The position numbers and the translations under genes were made by a program. Positions 1 to 12,236 of a stretch of 64,000 nt of DNA are shown piece after piece; position 1 is the stretch's first letter; the number at the start of each line of letters is the position of its first letter. The notes below the pieces were generated by a model. It made no database searches. It saw only the letters and a program-made list of their open reading frames with translations, and had not been told where the DNA came from. Origin of the DNA: Gonapodya sp. JEL0774 (lineage: Eukaryota > Monoblepharomycota > Monoblepharidomycetes > Monoblepharidales > Gonapodyaceae); the NCBI GenBank assembly GCA_027604505.1, contig JADIIX010000011.1:186001-250000 (forward strand), given 5' to 3'.

Positions 1-519
1 CGCCCGCTTCTCATTTGAGTCGGCAATCCAACATTTGATTGATGATTGGCAGCTGTCGTCTTTTCGTCATAAGAAAACAACTCGCAACCCGGCACTTGAA
101 CAACCGAATACACAACACGTCCTTCTGTAGTTATGTTGACTCTATCTTGATTTTGCGATAAAGTTTGTGCCGAGCTGTGTTGTTTCGGTAGTGAGTCGAA
201 GGGGAGTTTGTTCATCCAGCCTTATACCAAGAACACTCCGTGATAGAATAGATTACTAGAATCATTGGGGTGCAGCGGAGTGCTAACGACACATTTGAGT
301 ATAAGTAAGTTCTTATCAGTTCTGTGCTGGTTTGGAGATGAGACCACAGCACCGAAGACGGAGTGCTTGGTCCAGAGACTGTGTTCGACGTGTCCACGCA
401 CAACTCGTGGAGAACTTCCATCACATCGGAACCCCAGACACTGAACCGTCAATTCCTCTGGGGACCGTCAAAACTGCTCTCAACACCTGCTTCGTTTCAA
501 CTTCTCCCCTTGTCTTTGT
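1..519. other. Upstream flank of the m-AAA protease gene
   Basis: No coding region could be supported here. Short open frames exist on both strands, but none has family similarity or a convincing splice structure. The stretch just before position 520 probably holds the promoter and 5' leader of the protease gene. The left end may contain the tail of a gene outside the window. Confidence 0.4.
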
Positions 520-3282
520 GTGATGCTCTCGTCTTCAAACGCACGTGGTGTTCTCAGCGCTTGCCACAGAACTCAGATCCGACACCGTGCTACTTCGTTG
601 GAAACTACATCGCAAAGCTCTCAACGTGCTCACATATCCTCACGGTCCCGGCGGTGGCCAACTCAACCTGCCGCTACCATCCGTAGACCAGACCTTCGAA
701 CTTTCACATCGGGTGCCGTCAATGATTCCCAAACTCCCCGTAGCTCATCAGAACACCCCTTCAGCATATCCAAACGTTCTCACACTCAAAAATTTTCCGC
801 ACCCGTGACCCTCTCCCTCCGTCGTGGTTACGCTAGTGTCAAGGACGACCCTCCTCAAGACGACAAGTCATCGAAGAAGCCCACTGAGAAGCCCAAGGTT
901 GTTCCAAAGGGCTTTGAAAACTTCTTCGACTCCAATTCGTCTTCCTCAAAACCCAAGGAAGTTTCAGATGAGACAGAGTCGGGCTCGGCGGCTCCTCCGC
1001 GTTCGACGAATGCCGACGAGCAAGACAAGGATGGCAAAAAGGAAAAGGATGAATCGGAACAAGAAGAGCGGAAAAGGAGCGATGGTGAGTCGGAATTGGC
1101 GGTTGCCTATTCGCGGGCATCACGGTAGCGTGGAGAACACAGCTGAGGAGCCAGCGGGGAATGTAATTTCTCGTTCCATGATGCCCATAATTCGGAGTCA
1201 ACTAGGGGAGCGGGATACTGCATTTGCAGCTGAGTCTCTAATGATCATTCATCGACTCTCTTAACCTTTAGGCTCCAAACGTCAAACCCCACCACCTCCG
1301 AATAGTCCATATGAAATTACCCCGCAAACCATTCTCTACTTTGGTCTTCCCGCAGCCTACATTGCGTACCAGTACCTCGCTGCAGGCGATGGTAGTACCC
1401 AAATTTCATGGCACGAGTTCCGCGTCAATATGCTCGAAAAAGGTTTCGTTGACCACCTTGTTGTGGTGAACAAGAATATGGTCAGGGTGTATTTGAGATC
1501 TGATGCACCCATGGTCAGGAGTGCAGGACCTGGAAACCTGGCTGGGGTGTCTCGATACTACTTCTCAATTGGTGGGTGGTTCTTGTCCTCTCTGACCTCT
1601 AAAATTTCAATCACACGTAATCTCGAATGTTCATGACAGGCTCGGTCGAATCTTTTGAGCGTTCCCTCGAACTTGCCCAACGCGAGCTTGGCATCCCCCC
1701 ACGCGACCGGATTCCTGTCACCTACACTTCCGAAGTGTCCGCTGCCAGCATTGTACTCAACGTTGCGCCCACGCTTCTCCTTGTCGGTGTTCTCATCTGG
1801 CTTTCGAGGCGGGCCGCAGGTGGCGGTGGTGGTGGCAATCAGGGCATTTTTGGAATCGGCAAATCGAGAGCGAAGATGTTTAACCAGGAGCAAAATGTCA
1901 AGGTCAAGTTCAAGGACGTTGCAGGAATGGACGAAGCAAAGGAGGAGATCATGGAGTTTGTTAAATTCTTGAAAGACCCGGGCACATACGAGAGACTTGG
2001 TGCCAAAATTCCGAAAGGTGCCATCCTCTCTGGACCACCGGGCACGGGAAAGACCCTCCTTGCCAAAGCTACCGCAGGCGAAGCCGGCGTTCCCTTCTTC
2101 TCGGTTTCCGGCTCCGAGTTCGTGGAAATGTTTGTCGGTGTCGGGTCAAGCAGGGTACGCGACCTGTTCTCCAACGCCAAGAAGCAGAGCCCCTGTATTA
2201 TCTTCATCGACGAAATTGACGCTATTGGCAAAGCACGTGGCAGAGGTGGGGCTTTTGGTGGCAACGATGAGCGAGAGTCGACCCTAAACCAGTTGCTGGT
2301 GGAGATGGACGGTTTTGAAACAAGCGAGCACGTGGTGGTTTTGGCGGGTACTAACCGACCTGACGTTTTGGACTCGGCATTGCTTCGACCGGGTCGGTTT
2401 GACCGGCACATTGCGATCGATAGACCAGACATTAAAGGCCGAGTGGAGATTTTCAAGGTCCACCTGAAACCTATTAAGACTACCGAGGATTTGGATCGCT
2501 TGTCGCGCAAGTTGGCGGCGCTCACTCCGGGATTCTCTGGCGCCGATGTGCACAACGTCTGCAACGAAGCCGCGCTCATTGCGGCTCGTGCCATGGCTGA
2601 TTTAGTTACTGAGAAGCATTTCGAGCAGGCAATTGAACGTGTCATCGCGGGTCTGGAGAAGAAGTCAAGGGTTCTCAGTCCCGAGGAGAAGAGGATTGTA
2701 GCTCACCACGAGGCGGGTCACGCGGTGGCCGGATGGTTTCTACAGCATGCCCACCCATTGTTGAAGGTTTCCATCATCCCTCGCGGTGTGGGAGCACTTG
2801 GGTATGCGCAGTACTTGCCAAAGGAGGACTATTTACATTCGACCGAGCAGCTTAGCGACATGATGTGTATGACTCTTGGTGGGCGTGTTGCGGAACATCT
2901 GTTTTTTGACTCCATTACTACGGGTGCGCAGGACGATCTTCAGAAAGTCACTCGACAGGCGTACGCGCAGGTCATGACCTATGGTATGTCATCGTTTGGA
3001 CCGCTGAGTTTTGGACGATCGGACGACCGGGAGGGTCAAATGCAGAAGCCGTACTCTGAGGAAACTGCCCGATTGATTGACGAGGAGGTGCGCAAAATAA
3101 TTGACGGAGCGTTCAAACGGACCCAGCAGCTTTTGCTGGAAAAGAAGGGAGAGGTGGAGAAGGTTGCGATGCGATTGTTGGAGAAGGAGGTTTTGAATCG
3201 TGATGATATGGTGGATTTGTTGGGGGAGAGGCCTTGGCCGGAGAAGAGTGAGTTGTACTTCAAGAGGTATTTTGGTGGGTGA
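520..3282 (+). CDS. AFG3: Mitochondrial m-AAA protease (Afg3/Yta12 family, FtsH-like)
   Basis: Membrane-anchored ATP-dependent zinc protease of the mitochondrial inner membrane, which degrades misfolded membrane proteins and processes some precursors on the matrix side. Three exons join in frame: 520-1084, 1272-1571 and 1640-3282, giving 835 residues. The first about 190 residues are a basic, Ser/Thr-rich transit region followed by a charged linker. An FtsH extracellular-like segment comes next ([20 protein letters not shown]), then a hydrophobic segment ([14 protein letters not shown]) and a Gly-rich turn. The AAA core has Walker A GPPGTGKT (about residues 420-427), Walker [10 protein letters not shown] and the arginine region RPGRFDRH. 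The zinc protease motif HEAGH is at about residues 645-649 (bases 2707-2721). Length and order fit Afg3/Yta12. I cannot tell which of the two paralogues it is. The closely related i-AAA protease Yme1 is less likely because of the N-terminal FtsH-ext segment. Confidence 0.95.
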
Positions 3283-4550
3283 TTGTGTGCCAATGATATA
3301 TATTGCTTTTGTGTCTTGCACAGACGAGTACATTGCATATCTTACAAGTAGAGAAGGGTCTGATGTAAGTTCGTTTGCTTAATTCCTCTCTCACGCTGTC
3401 CGCTAATGAGTCTATTCAACATTACAAGATTGTGGACAAGGAGAAACAAGGTGTGAAGGAGAAAGAACCTGGCAACCCCGCCTTGGCCACAAATTCAGAT
3501 AATCTGTCGCAATATTAGTGTTGCAGGATAGAATTATTGGATATGTAATTCAGAGCTTGGATTCCCATTTATTCTAGGACCAAGACAGCATATCTTGACC
3601 CCGAAGTGCAACCGAGCTGTGGCCGTTGGATCGTGCATACCCGGATAAAAACACGCTTTGTTCTCCTGTTCCAACTTTCAATGCAATCAACCGAGACGAT
3701 TCCTCTGTCATCATGTCTAAGGAATCGCTCCCAAATGAGTGCAGAGACGAAACTCTGCCGGCTGTATCTCCGGCTATGTGGCCTCGCGGCATTTGTGGCA
3801 TAATCGGTCGTTTTGTCCGGCGACATGAACCTGTCCCAGAAGGCAACAGAGGATGGTGATATTTAAGACTGAACAAACGGAGAGAGAATTTGACTTCATG
3901 GCAGTGGACGCGTGCTTCTCTGGGGAACCAATACTTCCTCGCGGCTTATACAAGGAGTCCCTGCTATTCGTTGCCATCAGTTGTAAGTCACCCTGGGGAA
4001 GAACTTGCAGTGTATGCGTAGCTAGAGGAGCTAATTATCTCGAGAATACTGTTTTGCTTGAGTAATGTTCTGTTGTACGGCGTGAACAGAAAAGTACCCA
4101 GCGCATTCCCATCAAACAACCCCTTATCTCAGATGTGAAAAGTTTGCCCGAATTTAGAATGTTCACATTAGTGAGGCCGTACTTTGACGGTATCTCTACC
4201 TGAGATGGGGATAATCATTGAGGTTGGTGGTGGCGAAAGTTCCAAAATGTCAGTAAATAGTTGAAGCAGACAATGCATACCGCAGTGCTTTGCATAAAAG
4301 ATACCGCTGTTGTTTGTTTTTTCGGGGTGGTCAACACGCAGGTTCAGGTGTGAAGGTGAAAGAGTTGGGCGTTATGTCGTCATAAAGCGAATATGATGCG
4401 ACACACCTCACGCCATTCTTGCGGGACTGCAGCACATCGCCATTTACAATTCTGTGCATACACAGTCTTCTCTTACGCTGATAAAAGATCTGGTTGCGTT
4501 CGTCTTGCAACACACGGTCTATTCTCTCAACTCTCTCTTGATTCCGGAAG
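3283..4550. other. Intergenic region, no gene seen
   Basis: About 1.27 kb between the m-AAA protease and the Ecl1-like gene. Open frames here are short and overlap each other on both strands (for example around 3600-3860) and show no recognisable family. The right end should hold the promoter of the Ecl1-like gene. Confidence 0.4.
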
Positions 4551-5518
4551 ATGGACTTGGATTGGTGCATTATATGCTCATCACACATCGAGGAGGGTAA
4601 CCTCTACTGCTCCGAGAAGTGCAAGGTGAAGCCAACATTGTTCTAAGCACAGACACAAGAGCTGAACAATTTGCTTCGGGCGAACTGTAGGCGTTTGACT
4701 CTCACAACTTGACAACCACATCCAACCATTTTATCCCGTTGGCGCCTTCATCACCCACATCAACTGCCACTCATCATGACCTTTCGAGCTCTCCCGCCTC
4801 TACCTCTGGGTCAACTTTCGTTGAGGAGGAGCAACCTACGTCTTCACCGTCTTTAAAATCCGCAACCTACTCCCGATCTTCCACTGCGTCTCCTTTCGGA
4901 TTCTTTTTGAACAGGACCGACCGACAACGGTCCCATCAGGGGTCTGTTCCTGTTCCTGACACCCTTTCTCCAACGATTCCCACCATACATGTAACCCAGC
5001 AGAAGCCAGCGGAACTTTCATTCGTGAACAGTAGATTCGATTCCCCGGGATTTGTGTTAACAGGAGCGCTTGAACCCAAGTGGAGTTTCATGTTAGAAAT
5101 TCTCGACGTGAGTCATCATCCCTTTGACGTGACTTGACTTGATCGAAAACTTAACGACGAGCAATTTACGTCGATTCCCAGCGAGCAACCATCAAGAACG
5201 TCAGATGCCCCACTTCTAGGCTGGAGACCGGTTCAAGCAGTAAGTGGGGTTGTAAACATTTGGGGCCTTCTTATTCCTCACCAAAGCTCGCAATAATTTG
5301 ATTTGACTCCCCAGCTACCCTCGTTTATTCCCCCTCGCAGGGCGTTTGTTGTGCCAACGCCCCGCCCACAATCCACAAAGAAAGTACAGCCGACAAGCGA
5401 CGAAAGCGTTCCTCGATCAAAATCATCATCGAACAAACACGGCTCCAACGGCCTCTCCAGCAGCCTTCCCGTGTACATCGACAGGAGCGAACAGCAGGCC
5501 GCCGTGTGTTTGCCTTGA
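4551..5518 (+). CDS. Ecl1/2/3-type zinc-binding protein (life-span regulatory factor family)
   Basis: Four exons join without frame loss, every junction in phase 0: 4551-4625, 4691-5107, 5186-5239 and 5315-5518, giving 249 residues. The first exon encodes a compact metal site, MDLDWCIICSSHIEEGNLYC followed by SEKC. This is a CxxC-x10-CxxxC pattern starting within six residues of the methionine, which is the hallmark of the fungal Ecl1/2/3 family. In fission yeast, Ecl1-family proteins extend chronological life span and respond to nutrient and metal starvation. The rest is a long Ser/Thr/Pro-rich, probably disordered tail, much longer than the roughly 80-residue yeast Ecl1. Long-tailed homologues are common in other fungi. 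The ATG at 4551 was chosen because the Cys motif follows it at once. Exon 2 alone has no ATG, so the small first exon is needed. Confidence 0.75.
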
Positions 5519-6789
5519 CAGATAGTGCTAGGCGACGACCAATGGAGTCCTCAATACAATTGGCGTTCTAGGGCAGCGACAGACTCCGTCATGTGTAAAT
5601 AATGTTCCATCAACTTCTGCTCATATGTTCTAGTATTCGCCTTTAATTGTATTGATTTACGCGTCGCCGCTTATGGAGTATGCTTGATTACTGCAATTTC
5701 GCTCTACCAAAAATCGTTTCTCCTGCACACTGATGAAACGCCACACTGGGGTCGCTTGGTGGCACAGCACTCGCACCCAATTACAACCCGTTCCCACACT
5801 AAAAACGCGAGAGTGAGCGCGCTCTCCAGATAGAGATTGTTGTTTTCACCGAGAAGTACTATGAAAGCTACGTGTATAAGATGTTCTGACACGTCTCCTG
5901 CCTGTTAGGGCGACGTTTCACAACATTAAGGTGCATGTTCAGAGAGCCACTCCTGTCTTGTTCGAGACATTTTTGTGGACTGTAATCTGTTGTGCACAAA
6001 CCTTAGTAGGATTCATTTTTTCTGCTTCCAGAGATACGGTGTCGACTATCTTTGTTGATTTGCGAAGCTCAGGCTCATGAGCACCCTCCAACTGATGAGG
6101 GCTCACAACAATCGTTCAACCCAGAAACCCATACACGGCTTTGTCATTGCAAATCTGATGGGCTTGACTAAGCAGCAGCGCAAATCTCAGAGTGCAATTT
6201 TCAATCGCCGCAAACAAGGTCTTGAAAATGCAGAAAGCGCTTCGGGCCACTGAGGGTCTTCAATTGTCAATACCCATATGGCTTGTCAACGCCTGAATTA
6301 TCGAGCTGGCTTCCAATTGCTGCTGATGAAAGTGGAATTCAAGTTGAATCAGCTGACTCTGATGTTGGCCGGGACAGTGAGTGTTGCTGGTTCACAACCA
6401 AATGAAGACCGAATGGATGTTGCGGAAGCCCATACAAGAGAGATAGAAGCAGGTATGACTTTACAGAGCTTTGAGTCAACGTTCTATTATCCTGAATGCC
6501 TCTCTCACTCTTTGTAATTGTCCAACTGACTCGTTCTTGGCCCTACCAGACGACACGTTTGAGTCTCTCAAATCTCACACACGTTACGTCTCCTCGTGCC
6601 ACTTTTTTTGCATTCTAGAGAGGATATGTAACGAACTCTACTCTCTCTACTACCCAAGGGTTTCTCGCCTCGAAGCATCCCTATCAGAAATGACACCAAA
6701 GAACCAGTTCCGTCACCTCGTCAAATGACTCGCATAATGAAAAGCGAAAGCTTTTCAAAGAGTTTTCGCCGAACGTTTTTCACCATCAG
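5519..6789. other. Intergenic region, no supported gene
   Basis: About 1.3 kb after the Ecl1-like gene. A 58-codon open frame starting with ATG at 6077 (MSTLQLMRAHNN...) and several frames around 6278-6728 are present. None has a family match or a clear exon chain, so they are not called as genes. Confidence 0.35.
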
Positions 6790-7480
6790 AGGAGAGTGGA
6801 AGCATGGGCCATTGAGATGGGAGGTCGGAAGGAGGGAGGGGGAGGAACAAACGGGAAAAAAGAAGCGGGATAAAGGAGACTCGGAAGAAATGAATAACGG
6901 GACGACCGAGAGACGGGAGACAGGAGGGACAGGAAAAGCAACGACCGGAGAGCACCCAGCAGGAGATTGACGTCGGGAGATGCGACACCGGAGGACAGGG
7001 GGAGCAAGGAATGGGAGAAGCACGGCGTGGTAACAAGGCCGAAAGAAGCGAGAACATGAACAGCGAAGACTGGAGAGGATAGGAAGGGAGAAACGAGTTC
7101 CGCGCAAGGGCAGCTAGGTCGGGGAAAGCGAGGGCACAAAAGCAATGACACGGGAAAGGATTACGTTAGAAGCATGGACACGGGAAGCAAGTATGGGAGG
7201 CGCGAGGACGGGAAAGGCATACAGGAGAAACGAGGACGGGAAGAGCAAGGACACGAGAAGCACGGACGGGGGAAACCAATTACGGGAAAAGCGAGAACCC
7301 AGGAAGCAAGTAGGGAGTTAGAAAGAAAAGGAAAGCAACAAGAGGGAAAACAGGTAGGGACTAATTGAGGAAGGGGAAGCAGGGACGGGTGGACGCCGGA
7401 CGGCGACATGGACAAGGGAGGCAAGGACTGTGAAAGCATGGATGGAAGAAGTGAGGACCAGGGACGCTTGGTCCTAGGAC
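6790..7480. repeat. Purine-rich degenerate minisatellite
   Basis: About 700 bases in which the + strand is almost entirely G and A, with scattered C. Between about 7170 and 7330 a 15-16-base unit is plain, for example GGACGGGAAGAGCAA, GGACACGAGAAGCAC, GGACGGGGGAAACCAA and TTACGGGAAAAGCGA. This gives an approximate consensus GGACGGGAAAAGCRA. Copies to the left and right are more decayed but keep the GGGA and AAGC pieces. Pyrimidine-strand open frames of 100-128 codons across it are Ser/Pro/Leu-rich by-products of the composition and are not genes. Confidence 0.7.
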
Positions 7481-7851
7481 AATGGAAGCCCGAATCAAGT
7501 AGGGAATTAATCTCGCACATCAACTTTTCTGTCTTTACGTGCTCAAATATGATAATGAGTTATGTAATGACAAGTATGAATTGTTGTTACACAAGGTAAT
7601 GGTACTAGCTCTGTCAAATATAGGCTAACAAGCGGAATGCCTGTTCTGATTTGACCTATTTCATTCGAATCGACGGTCTTCCCTGCGCATGAGCCCACTT
7701 GAAGGCCCCGCGGGTATCATCAGTGCTGATGTACAAGAAACCGTTTAGAAGTGAAAACATTCTGTGCGATTTACATAACGTAAACATATAGGTTTTGTGG
7801 TACTATTGGATAGAGCATATTATTGCCTGGGCTGCCGCACTCCGAACTCAA
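7481..7851. other. Upstream flank of gamma-tubulin
   Basis: No gene seen. The segment leaves the purine-rich repeat and should hold the gamma-tubulin promoter and 5' leader. Confidence 0.35.
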
Positions 7852-10144
7852 ATGCCCCGCGAAATCATAACGCTGCAAGCTGGACAATGTGGAAACCAAA
7901 GTTCGTGGATGGCTTGATACTGATCTTGCGCTCCCTCATAGTGACAATGTCTCGATATATTTGCGGGATCCGCTTCGTTCCCTCTGACCAACTTCCTCCC
8001 TTCCTCCCGGACTCGACCAATACTGGTTGAAATCCGTCATGAAACCTCGCAACAATCTTGGTTCATGGTTTGCTCTTCGTTTCATCCCTCTCCTGATGTC
8101 TAATGGTTCGAATCACGCTCAAATCTGATGGATTAGTTGGTATGGAATTCTGGAAGCAGCTGTGTCTGGAACACGGGATTTCTAAAGATGGCGTTCTTGA
8201 GGAATGGGCAACGGAGGGTGGAGATAGGAAGGATGTTTTTTTCTACCAGGTTCGTTCGATACCGAGGACGGGATTGGCACAATCTATCACTCAGCTTTTA
8301 TGGGGAGTAATTGTTCAGGCCGTCTTCGAACGGGCAGTTCTCATGCACTTTTCGGATGGGAGAAAGTCGCGACCTTCTTTTTGTCTCATTAAATGGTTCA
8401 CTGCTTGCCATTGCAGGCAGACGATGACCACTACATCCCACGATCCATTATGATTGACCTCGAACCTCGGGTCATTAATAACATCTTACAATCTGACTAC
8501 GCCAACCTGTACAACCAAGAGAACATATTCATCTCAAAGGATGGGGGTGGTGCTGGAAACAACTGGGTCTCCGGGCACGAGCAAGGCAGACGAATAAACG
8601 AAGATTTGCTTGAGATGATGGACAGAGAGGCCGACAACAGTGATAGTTTGGAGGTTTGTTATTCTCTCGTTACTTGCTTCCTCGCATCTTACATGGGCCT
8701 TTGTGTGAATGAACTTTTGTTCCTTGTTGTCACTCCAACTTCCATCTCACAACGATGCTTCCCAAGGGTTTCATGCTTCTTCACTCTATTGCCGGTGGTA
8801 CAGGCTCTGGACTTGGTTCATGGCTGCTTGAGAACCTGTCAGACCGTTATCCTAAGAAGATTGTACAAACTTACTCTGTGTTTCCCAATAACGATGGAGA
8901 CAGCTCAGACGTAGTAGTTCAGCCCTACAACAGCATATTGACGTTGAAAAGGCTTACTACGGACGCGGACAGTGTTGTGAGTCGGGCTTCTCGTGTGGTA
9001 TGGAGTTTATCTTTGAAAGCAGTCCCATTTTGTTCATTTTCAGGTCGTCCTTGACAATACCGCCCTGAATCATATTCTGGCTGATCGCTTGCACATTCAA
9101 AATCCGACGTTTGCGCAGACTAATCAGCTTGTTCGTACGGTGGTACCAAGAAGCTTGAATTTATATCTCTTCTGACTCACTCGACAGGTGTCAACAGTCA
9201 TGTCTGCCTCGACCTCGACTTTACGATACCCGGGCTACATGAACAATGATCTTGTTTCAATGTTGGCGTCTCTCATCCCCACTCCACGCTGCCACTACTT
9301 GATGACCGCGTATACACCATTCAGTGGCGATCACGTCGAGCAGGTGGGAACGATGTTGTCTTTTTGAGAGAAATCTTTTCGGCGCTTAAGGAAGTAATCC
9401 AACAAGGCTAAGTCGGTTCGGAAGACCACGGTGTTGGATGTTATGCGTCGGCTCCTCCAGCCCAAGAATCGGATGGTATCTGTCAATCCCACCAAAAAAT
9501 CGTGCTATATATCCATTCTCAACATTATTCAAGGAGAAGCGGATCCAACTGATGTGAGCCCCGGAGAATCAAAATAGAATCGATCTGTTCTCAAGGCAGA
9601 CCTCTAATTTTTAGGTTCACAAGTCACTGTTGCGTATTCGAGAACGACGACTTGCTCAGTTCATTCCCTGGGGGCCAGCGTCTATTCAAGTTGCGCTGTC
9701 GCGAAAAAGCCCTTACGTCTCGACTCCGCATCGAGTCAGCGGGCTTATGCTGGCGAATCACACGAGCATTGCTGGGGTGAGTGCCATTGGCTTTTGCTGT
9801 CAAAATTGTAGAAGTACATCTGTCCTCCAAATTTCGAAATCAAAGCTCTTCAAACGCACTTGCGATCAATTTGATCGTTTGCTGAAACGGAATGCTTTTG
9901 TCGACCGCTACAAGAAAGAGTCGGAACTGTCCGATAAAGATTTTTTGGAGGAGATGACTGAGTCAAGGTATGTCGGTGCTCTTCTCACTCGCAATCGTTT
10001 TGGTCCTTTCCTGACCGCTTGGTTAACCTGTTGTACCTGCTTTACAGAAATGTGGTACAGGACCTGATCAATGAGTATGAGGCTTGTGAAAGTCCGGACT
10101 ATGTGACGTGGGGACAACCATCGGCGAAGGCTGCTGAAAGATAA
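7852..10144 (+). CDS. TUBG: Gamma-tubulin
   Basis: Nucleates microtubules at spindle pole bodies or basal bodies as part of the gamma-tubulin complex. Ten exons keep the frame throughout: 7852-7900, 8137-8249, 8417-8653, 8767-8976, 9044-9130, 9188-9343, 9407-9553, 9615-9776, 9846-9967 and 10048-10144. They give 459 residues, the usual family size. The start is [16 protein letters not shown], followed by [15 protein letters not shown]. The tubulin GTP-binding signature reads [16 protein letters not shown], followed by [14 protein letters not shown]. Gamma-specific stretches include [20 protein letters not shown] and the C-terminal pattern [18 protein letters not shown]. The first intron is the longest (236 bases). 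Nine introns in a 459-residue protein is intron-rich for a fungus. Confidence 0.97.
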
Positions 10145-10472
10145 AAGGAGCCTTGATTCATGCCTTGTACAATAGCTCGCGGTTGTGCCATTTTGATTAA
10201 TTAGTTGAAGCATTCATCTTTGGCTTGTAGGCTGCTGTATGTCGTGGAATAACAATGCATGTGTGAGCGAACTCAAGCAAATATCCGGGCCTCATGAGCA
10301 GTTCACCAACTCACCATCTCCTCCCCATACGACAAATGACCACCAACGAGGTGGGCTTTGACTTCAGAAAAATCTAGAGATCTTCGTGCCTTCTCATGTT
10401 TTCTTGTGCTCTCGATGCTGTGCACTTCATGGCGTCCTCGAATCATCTCGATTCGTTCGTTCACATAATATC
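10145..10472. other. Spacer between gamma-tubulin and NSE3
   Basis: About 330 bases with no supported gene. It holds the 3' flank of gamma-tubulin and the upstream region of the Nse3-like gene. Confidence 0.35.
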
Positions 10473-12056
10473 ATGTTTCTGAATCCAGCGAAGCAGAAGG
10501 CTGAAGCGCCCACATGTAAGTCTAAGCTTCAGATGCACTAGGATGCTAGCCTCTGCCTGATCCCAATCCTCTTCAAATGTTGTGTCGAATGGCGTAATCT
10601 CCTGTCTGTCCATGTCGCTATCCCCAGCAAGGATCACCAGATCCCTCCTTGCCAGATGAGGACGAAGAAGCCGCTCAAGTCGTATCACGTAAAGGAAAGG
10701 AGAAAGCCACCCGCAGACCAGCACGGAATGAAGATGAGGACGAACCGGACGCGTATGAGGATGAAGAAGACGAGGAAGAGGTCCCAAAGACTAAATCCAA
10801 GAAGAAAAGGGACAAGGGCAATCCCTCTGCATCTCAACCATCTCAAAGGAGGTTCAGACAGGAAGCGGATGATGAGGAAGGAGGCGAAGTGCCTATACAC
10901 GCACATTGTGTTCATTCCGTTTTGAGGTGGCAGCATTATTTTCTCACTAGGATGACTCTGCTGACACCAATACACAAGCTGCAAAGGCGGCTGGTCGCTC
11001 GCATAAGTACGCAACAAACAACCTAACGCGGGACGAGTTGGACCGGAAGGTTCGGGACTTGGTTCGACTTGCAATATTCAACGAATACAAAAGGGTGCCG
11101 CTCAAAAAGGACGATATCATGAAGAGAGGCGAGTTTTTTGTTCGCTTCTTCTTGCTTGGGGTGCACTTGACCACACAGGAATCTGTTTAGTCTTCGAAAC
11201 GCATCCAAAGGCTTTCAACGAAGCTTTTGAACGCGCCCAAGAAACACTACGTAAAACGTTTGGTATGGAGCTGGTGGCGTTGCCTGCCAAGCAGCTTCGG
11301 GCTGAAGAAGAGCGTGCAAGTTTGTGTTGCCCCTCAGCATCCTTATCGCATAATTGTTAGCGCCTTATAACTTTGAACACTTTACAAAGAATCGAAGGCT
11401 AAAGCTGCACCTGCACGTACTGTCTGGGTTCTCCGTAGTATTTTGGACTCCCAGCACACTTCCCAAATCGTACAACGATCTGACCAAGAAAATATCGCAA
11501 CAGGCATTCTCATGCTTGTGTTGGCCCTTGTTTACGTCAATCGAGGTACTGAATCTGAAGGTGAATTTTGAGAGTACTTGGTAGTCCCATTTTCAATGAG
11601 TGTCTCAAGGTATGCCCTGACATATGAAATGATTCCTTTTCAGCGAACATACTTAGAATTCTCGCTCAGCTGAATCTAACGGAGAATATTCCAACAATGA
11701 ACATCTCTGTTGAAAAGTTCCTGGAACAACTCGCTAAGGATGGTCACCTCGACCGCCTACAACGCGTTGAAGGTGACAAGCCAGTGGTTGAATACAAGTG
11801 GGGACCGAGAGCGAAAGTCGAAGTGGACGAAGAAGGAATTGTTGCGTTCATACGTGACGTGGGTAGACTTGCGCTATTTTGTCTGGTCCCCTTTGTGAGC
11901 CGAATTAACTCTCTATCTCACCTCGTAATGTGTTTGTAAAAGTTTTATCCTGAGGATCGACTTCAAGCTGTCCAGAAACAACTAGAGAAAATTGGCGGTG
12001 GTGGAAAGAAGAAATCAGAAAATGTGGAGATTGGGGCTGGCCCTGCTGACGGTTGA
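10473..12056 (+). CDS. NSE3: Nse3-like MAGE-domain subunit of the SMC5/6 complex
   Basis: Nse3 carries a MAGE (winged-helix) domain and works with Nse1 and Nse4 in the SMC5/6 complex, which acts in DNA repair and chromosome segregation. Exons that join in frame are 10628-10888, 10951-11128, 11191-11319, 11390-11560, 11644-11858 and 11943-12056. After an acidic, Lys-rich N-terminal region, the MAGE domain begins at LTRDELDRKVRDLVRLAIFN. It continues with VFETHPKAFNEAFERAQETL, FGMELVALP, ATGILMLVLALVYVNRG and ILRILAQLNL. The last two exons carry VEKFLEQLAKDGHLDRL and a Lys-rich end. The third intron (11129-11190) has a GC donor, AG|GCGAGT. A first exon with ATG at 10473 (MFLNPAKQKAEAPT) ends in a good GTAAGT donor, but its phase does not match the exon at 10628. 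The true 5' end is therefore unresolved. Confidence 0.85.
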
Positions 12057-12236
12057 GACACTCGAAATGCAAGCAACATGAGATTAGATTGTAAATACCA
12101 TTTTTTATATAATTATCATTGCCGCGGCAGCTATTGTAGCAGGAGTAATTTGGACGTGTTTGTCAAAAATTTTATTGCTGTGGTCATAGCATCACGATCA
12201 CGTCGCCGATCAAGTCTTTCACACATACCTGCAAGC

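Noticed and set aside
1839-2645. 268-codon open frame on the minus strand across the m-AAA protease
   Set aside because: It is the antisense of the conserved AAA core and reads as low-quality Ser/Arg/Pro-rich sequence with no family signal.
6721-7523. Several 100-128-codon open frames on the minus strand
   Set aside because: They are Ser/Pro/Leu-rich products of the purine-rich repeat and carry no domain or splice pattern.
8060-8136. GGTTCGAATC box resembling a tRNA T-loop
   Set aside because: No A box or cloverleaf could be drawn around it, and it lies in the first intron of gamma-tubulin.
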